From NCBI GenBank assembly GCA_019637395.1, contig JAHBVR010000024.1, forward strand, positions 68,826 through 132,825: a stretch of DNA of 64,000 nucleotides. Reading direction: 5' to 3'. Positions 60,869 through 64,000 of this stretch are shown one piece after another (the first letter of the stretch is position 1; the number at the start of each line of letters is the position of its first letter). A model generated the notes under the pieces. It was not told the DNA's origin. It ran no database searches and was given only the letters and a program-made list of their open reading frames with translations. Source of the stretch: Vulcanimicrobiota bacterium. Its GTDB lineage: Bacteria; Vulcanimicrobiota; Xenobia; Xenobiales; JADMJV01. A program made the translations under genes and the position numbers.

Positions 60869-62113
60869 TTATTTCCCCCGGCTCGCCAGGCGGCCTTCCA
60901 GGCTACAAATAGCTGACTGCATGGCACATTTCGCTCCCGGGTCGGTCTCACGAGCCAGCGCTACTTTGACCAGCTCCAAACTAGGCTCCAACCAGACCGG
61001 ACTGTCTTTGGAAGCGTTCTTGTCGCCCAGTTCGCTCAGGCATTGGGCTGCTTTTTCCCGCACCAAGGGCTCTTGTTCTGTGAGCGACTCCCGAGCGATG
61101 CGCAACGCCTCGGCATCAAAGCGGTAGGCCCGTAAGCTACTCAGGGCCGCCGCCCGGATCACGGGAGGCTCGTTGGTATTCTGAGCCACCCGACAAAATA
61201 GGGGGAAAACTTCTTTCTTTTTGCCCGGCGCCCGGGCCATGTGGCGCAATCCTTTCAGGGCTTCCACGCGAAAACCAGGAGCCTGCCGAGTGTCCCCGGC
61301 CAGTTTACAGAACAAGGGCCAGGCTCGCGGGTCCCGAGTCTCCGCCAGCGCCAGCAGGCTGGCTTCTCTCAGGGCGGGTTGCGGCGCCTGCATAAAAGTG
61401 AGCATTTCCTCATAGGCGGTGGAACCAGTCAGGGCGGCATAGAGGGGTAAGGCGGCGCAGCGGACCGCTTCCTCGCAGCTCGCATCGCGGGCCTCGTCGT
61501 GGACTTGCTGGATGATGCGCCGGCGGGCGGCCAGCACAGCCGGTAGCTGTTCTTTTTCCGACTGCTTTTGCCCGAATTCGGGGCAACGGTAGCGGCGGAG
61601 GGCCACATAGCAACCCACGCGCACCTCGGAATTGTGGCTCGCATCCAGAAGCCAATCCAACAGAGGTTTGTTGGTAATCGCCACGGGGTCGCGAAGCAAG
61701 GCTCCTACCATCACCAGTTGACTACCGGGATCCAGTTTGGTGCTGCGCAGAAGTTCCACCGTTTCTTCATCATCCAGAAGCGGTAACAAAGAGCGGGCTG
61801 CCTGATTGCGCACGATGGGTTCCGGGTCGGAAAGCATCGGAGCCAGCCTGGCGGCCATGGTCACGTCCTGCCTTTGGCCGAGCAGTCGGGCACATTGGCC
61901 GCGCACCCGTGCGCTGGTGTGTTTGGTGCCGGCTATAATGGCCGCATCGGTTTGCTCGTCTTCCAATTGGCGCAGTTCGGCAAAGCAGTTTACCGCATCC
62001 GGGCCGTTCAGCCCCTCCACCAGAGCCTGCGCCGAATGGCCACCGGCCGGCCGGCCCAGCCACAAGATGCCTCCCGCCAGCAATGCCGTCCCGAGAACCG
62101 CGATACGCTTCAC
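60869..62113 (-). CDS. Exported HEAT-repeat protein
   Basis: A 414-residue protein. An N-terminal hydrophobic segment (IAVLGTALLAGGILWL) acts as a signal or anchor. The rest consists of paired helices of HEAT/PBS-lyase type (SDPEPIVRNQAARSLLPLL, PVIRAAALSSLRAY). The GTG start at 62113 lacks a clear ribosome binding site. HEAT repeats make curved protein-binding surfaces. It is probably periplasmic. The partner is unknown. Confidence 0.8.
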   Translation of the reverse strand: MKRIAVLGTALLAGGILWLGRPAGGHSAQALVEGLNGPDAVNCFAELRQLEDEQTDAAIIAGTKHTSARVRGQCARLLGQRQDVTMAARLAPMLSDPEPIVRNQAARSLLPLLDDEETVELLRSTKLDPGSQLVMVGALLRDPVAITNKPLLDWLLDASHNSEVRVGCYVALRRYRCPEFGQKQSEKEQLPAVLAARRRIIQQVHDEARDASCEEAVRCAALPLYAALTGSTAYEEMLTFMQAPQPALREASLLALAETRDPRAWPLFCKLAGDTRQAPGFRVEALKGLRHMARAPGKKKEVFPLFCRVAQNTNEPPVIRAAALSSLRAYRFDAEALRIARESLTEQEPLVREKAAQCLSELGDKNASKDSPVWLEPSLELVKVALARETDPGAKCAMQSAICSLEGRLASRGK

Positions 62114-62148
62114 GCTGGTGGAATTCTTTCAGGCGTGGATGGGTCCTC

Positions 62149-63078
62149 TCAGCCCCTATGCCGGTCGTAGTTAAAGAACTGCCAGAGGATTTCGTGGGCT
62201 TTGACCAATGGACTGGGCTGGTCAGCCACCGCTCGAGGAGAGGTGCCGCCCGGCCAGGCGTGCCCCTGGTTGTGTAGGATCCACAAAACCACTCGCGTGT
62301 TTTGTTTGCCTCCACTCCAGGTATAGCGGGTGGCTTGCTTGTCCGGCAATTCCTCTACTTTGGGTTCGGCCTGGCAGCCATTGGCCTTCACCCAGAATTG
62401 GGCGCTTTGCTGAGCGGAGCAGACATAGCGGGCCTGTTTTTCCGTATGCAGCACCTGTTTTCCGCCCTGAAGAGGCACGTGCTGGTCCAGTTCGCCGTTG
62501 AACATGATGACGTTGACGGGATGTTCGGGTAGCGGCGGATAAGTCAATTTGGGAGTTTCGCCGCCCGCCGCGCAGCCGACTACAGGGGCGATACCGGCGA
62601 TCAGGTCGGAGTTGGCGGCGCCGGCGTAGTGGCACAGGATGGCACCGTTGGACAGGCCGGTCAGGTAGACCCGCTTGGAGTCCACCGGGTAATCTTTTTG
62701 TAGTTGGCCGATCAGGGCGCGTACAAAGCCGACGTCATCGACGCGGTGGCGTTGCGCATAGCCAAAACCCCAGCCGACGTTCCAGGTGCGTAGCAGTTCG
62801 CGCGGCAATGCGCCGCTGCCGTTGGGGGTCACCAGAATAAAGCCTTCCCGGTCCGCCAGCGGTTTTAGCGGGTAGTTTTCCAGGGCTTGTAACGCCCCGC
62901 CTCCGCCGCCGTGCAGTAGAATCAGCAGCGGCAGTGACTTCTTGGATGCCAATGCGGGAGGCAGATGCACGTAGTACGAGCGTATTGAGTTTCCGTATCG
63001 GAGTACCTTGCGTAAGTCTTGCGCGTGTCCCAGGTGTGCGCAGACCAGCAAGAGAGTCAATGTTGGCAAGCATTTCAT
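62149..63078 (-). CDS. Secreted esterase/PHB depolymerase-family hydrolase
   Basis: A 309-residue alpha/beta-hydrolase with a signal peptide (MKCLPTLTLLLVCAHLGHA). LHGGGGG forms the oxyanion region, GLSNGA the nucleophile Ser elbow, and NQGHAWPGG carries the catalytic His. This is the LpqC/CE1-like poly(3-hydroxybutyrate) depolymerase or feruloyl esterase family. GGAGG lies seven bases before the ATG. A 106-bp divergent region with a perfect palindrome separates it from the next gene. Confidence 0.9.
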   Translation of the reverse strand: MKCLPTLTLLLVCAHLGHAQDLRKVLRYGNSIRSYYVHLPPALASKKSLPLLILLHGGGGGALQALENYPLKPLADREGFILVTPNGSGALPRELLRTWNVGWGFGYAQRHRVDDVGFVRALIGQLQKDYPVDSKRVYLTGLSNGAILCHYAGAANSDLIAGIAPVVGCAAGGETPKLTYPPLPEHPVNVIMFNGELDQHVPLQGGKQVLHTEKQARYVCSAQQSAQFWVKANGCQAEPKVEELPDKQATRYTWSGGKQNTRVVLWILHNQGHAWPGGTSPRAVADQPSPLVKAHEILWQFFNYDRHRG

Positions 63079-63097
63079 GTGTTGACCTCCGAAAATT

Positions 63098-63117
63098 AAG
63101 CTTTTTTTAAAAAGCTT
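63098..63117. promoter_or_regulatory. Perfect AT-rich palindrome in a divergent promoter region
   Basis: AAGCTTTTT and AAAAAGCTT are inverted repeats with two bases between. The site lies 20-40 bases upstream of the esterase ATG. On the other side, a TATAAA box at 63122-63127 could serve the Pro/Asn repeat gene. A regulator site is possible but unproven. Confidence 0.4.
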
Positions 63118-63184
63118 CTCATATAAACAAATCTAGAGCACAATGTTGCGGGGGGACACGGAACACACACGGACGAGGTAGGCC

Positions 63185-64000
63185 ATGCAGTTTTTCAACA
63201 ATCAGTTCAACCCGAACTCTTACAGTTCGAACACTTTTGGGTTCACCCCCAGCTTCCCGCTGCAGGCTCCCCAGTATGTGGCCAACGTTGCCCCTTCTGG
63301 TCGCCTGGCCGCCCCGACCGCTCCGTTCTGGTCGCAGTTGTTCAGCTCGATTCAGACTCTTCAGAACGCCTGGCAGAGCTTCCTCGGTCAGGCCCCCAGT
63401 TTCCGGCCGCCGGTCTATAACCAGCCGCCTTCGGTGCCCGCCTCCAATCTTTTCGGCGCGCCCACTCAGAGCAATGCGCTGGCCGGCAATCCCTATTTGA
63501 ACAATAACAACCGCCGCTTTCAGTCCGCCCCCAGCTATCCTCAGGCTTTCTGCAATCTGCCGGCTCCCTATCAGCCGCCCTCCGGCGGCAATCAGCCCGG
63601 TCCCTATACCCCGCCGGTGAACAACCAGCCCGGTCCCTACACCCCGCCGGTGAACAACCAGCCCGGACCCTACACGCCGCCGGTGAACAACCAGCCCGGA
63701 CCCTACACGCCGCCGGTGAACAACCAGCCCGGTCCTTACACCCCGCCGGTGAACAACCAGCCGGGACCCTACACGCCGCCGGTGAACAACCAGCCGGGAC
63801 CCTACACGCCGCCGGTGAACAACCAGCCCGGTCCCTACACCCCGCCGGTGAACAACCAGCCTGGTCCCTACACCCCGCCGGCGCCCCAGCCGGAGCCTTA
63901 CACGCCGCCCGCTCCGGAGCCAGAGCCTTACACCCCTCCTCCCACGAACGAGCCCCCTGTTGGGAACGAGCCTAACCAGGGTGCTGAGCCTAACCAGGGT
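63185..64000 (+). CDS. Pro/Asn/Gln-rich repeat protein, partial
   Basis: At least 272 codons, running off the window end. There is no signal peptide. Residues 1-135 are Asn/Phe/Pro/Ala-rich (NNQFNPNSYSSNTFG). From about residue 138, nine copies of an 11-residue repeat (GPYTPPVNNQP) follow, then EPYTPP and NEPNQG variants. GAGG lies about six bases upstream of the ATG. It resembles extended surface or matrix proteins. The start MQFFNNQFN is like other low-complexity proteins here. Function is unknown. Confidence 0.75.
   Translation, partial: MQFFNNQFNPNSYSSNTFGFTPSFPLQAPQYVANVAPSGRLAAPTAPFWSQLFSSIQTLQNAWQSFLGQAPSFRPPVYNQPPSVPASNLFGAPTQSNALAGNPYLNNNNRRFQSAPSYPQAFCNLPAPYQPPSGGNQPGPYTPPVNNQPGPYTPPVNNQPGPYTPPVNNQPGPYTPPVNNQPGPYTPPVNNQPGPYTPPVNNQPGPYTPPVNNQPGPYTPPVNNQPGPYTPPAPQPEPYTPPAPEPEPYTPPPTNEPPVGNEPNQGAEPNQG
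63600..63896 (+). repeat. 33-bp tandem repeat coding for GPYTPPVNNQP
   Basis: Nine consecutive 33-bp units differ only at third codon positions (GGT/GGA, TAC/TAT, ACC/ACG), so selection or recent copying keeps the peptide. Units with GGA and ACG group together, suggesting duplication in blocks. Confidence 0.85.

Overview
The window is about 60% G+C, densely packed and bacterial. It has many four-base ATGA/GTGA/TTGA gene overlaps and several GTG, TTG and even CTG starts. Many products carry signal peptides. A LolA-like protein, a class D beta-lactamase-like protein and type IV pilin-like proteins suggest a diderm, free-living organism. Protein families usually thought of as eukaryote-like also occur (SET domain, metacaspase, archaemetzincin remnant, calpain-like peptidase), as do many TPR/HEAT proteins and low-complexity Gly/Asn/Pro proteins. 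I cannot name the phylum from sequence alone; an uncultured or little-studied lineage seems likely. No insertion sequence, prophage or CRISPR array was seen.

Layout. 0-9 kb: a calpain-like peptidase, prfC with a DUF4344 metallopeptidase, a MoxR ATPase coupled to a large TraB-like protein, a TetR regulator and a GNAT enzyme. 9-17 kb: small proteins, a 1041-residue TPR protein, and a three-gene minor pseudopilin operon. 17-27 kb: a housekeeping block (hemolysin III, mfd, a degenerate GGDEF protein, pth, rplY, three tRNAs, malQ) with a clean back-to-back promoter pair between rplY and the tRNAs. 26.4-27.3 kb: the first structured repeat array. 27-35 kb: msrA, a YdeP-type molybdoenzyme, a zinc-ribbon protein, a TPR membrane protein and an AAA ATPase. 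34.9-35.8 kb: the second repeat array. 36-38 kb: a SET methyltransferase, small ORFs and a broken archaemetzincin gene. 38.5-44.4 kb: a tightly overlapping six-gene operon whose first five genes match the uncharacterised Salmonella STM4015-STM4011 families (WGR/leucine-rich, ATP-grasp, phosphatase-like hydrolase, two radical SAM proteins). 44-56 kb: secreted and envelope proteins (LolA-like, class D beta-lactamase, metacaspase with a Tudor-like tail, DUF1328, cardiolipin synthase, a degenerate PPDK, PilZ, TerB-like). 56-61 kb: an aldehyde dehydrogenase / saccharopine dehydrogenase-like / small membrane protein / NCS1 transporter operon. 61-64 kb: a HEAT protein, an esterase and a Pro/Asn repeat protein running off the end.

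Most notable are the two non-coding arrays. Each has about 15 copies of a roughly 60-bp unit. Although the sequences differ, both units have the same plan: hairpin, 3-nt linker, hairpin, GC-rich spacer. In the first array a spacer hairpin is kept while its arms change together between copies. The STM4011-4015-type operon is the clearest candidate for an unexplained enzymatic system.
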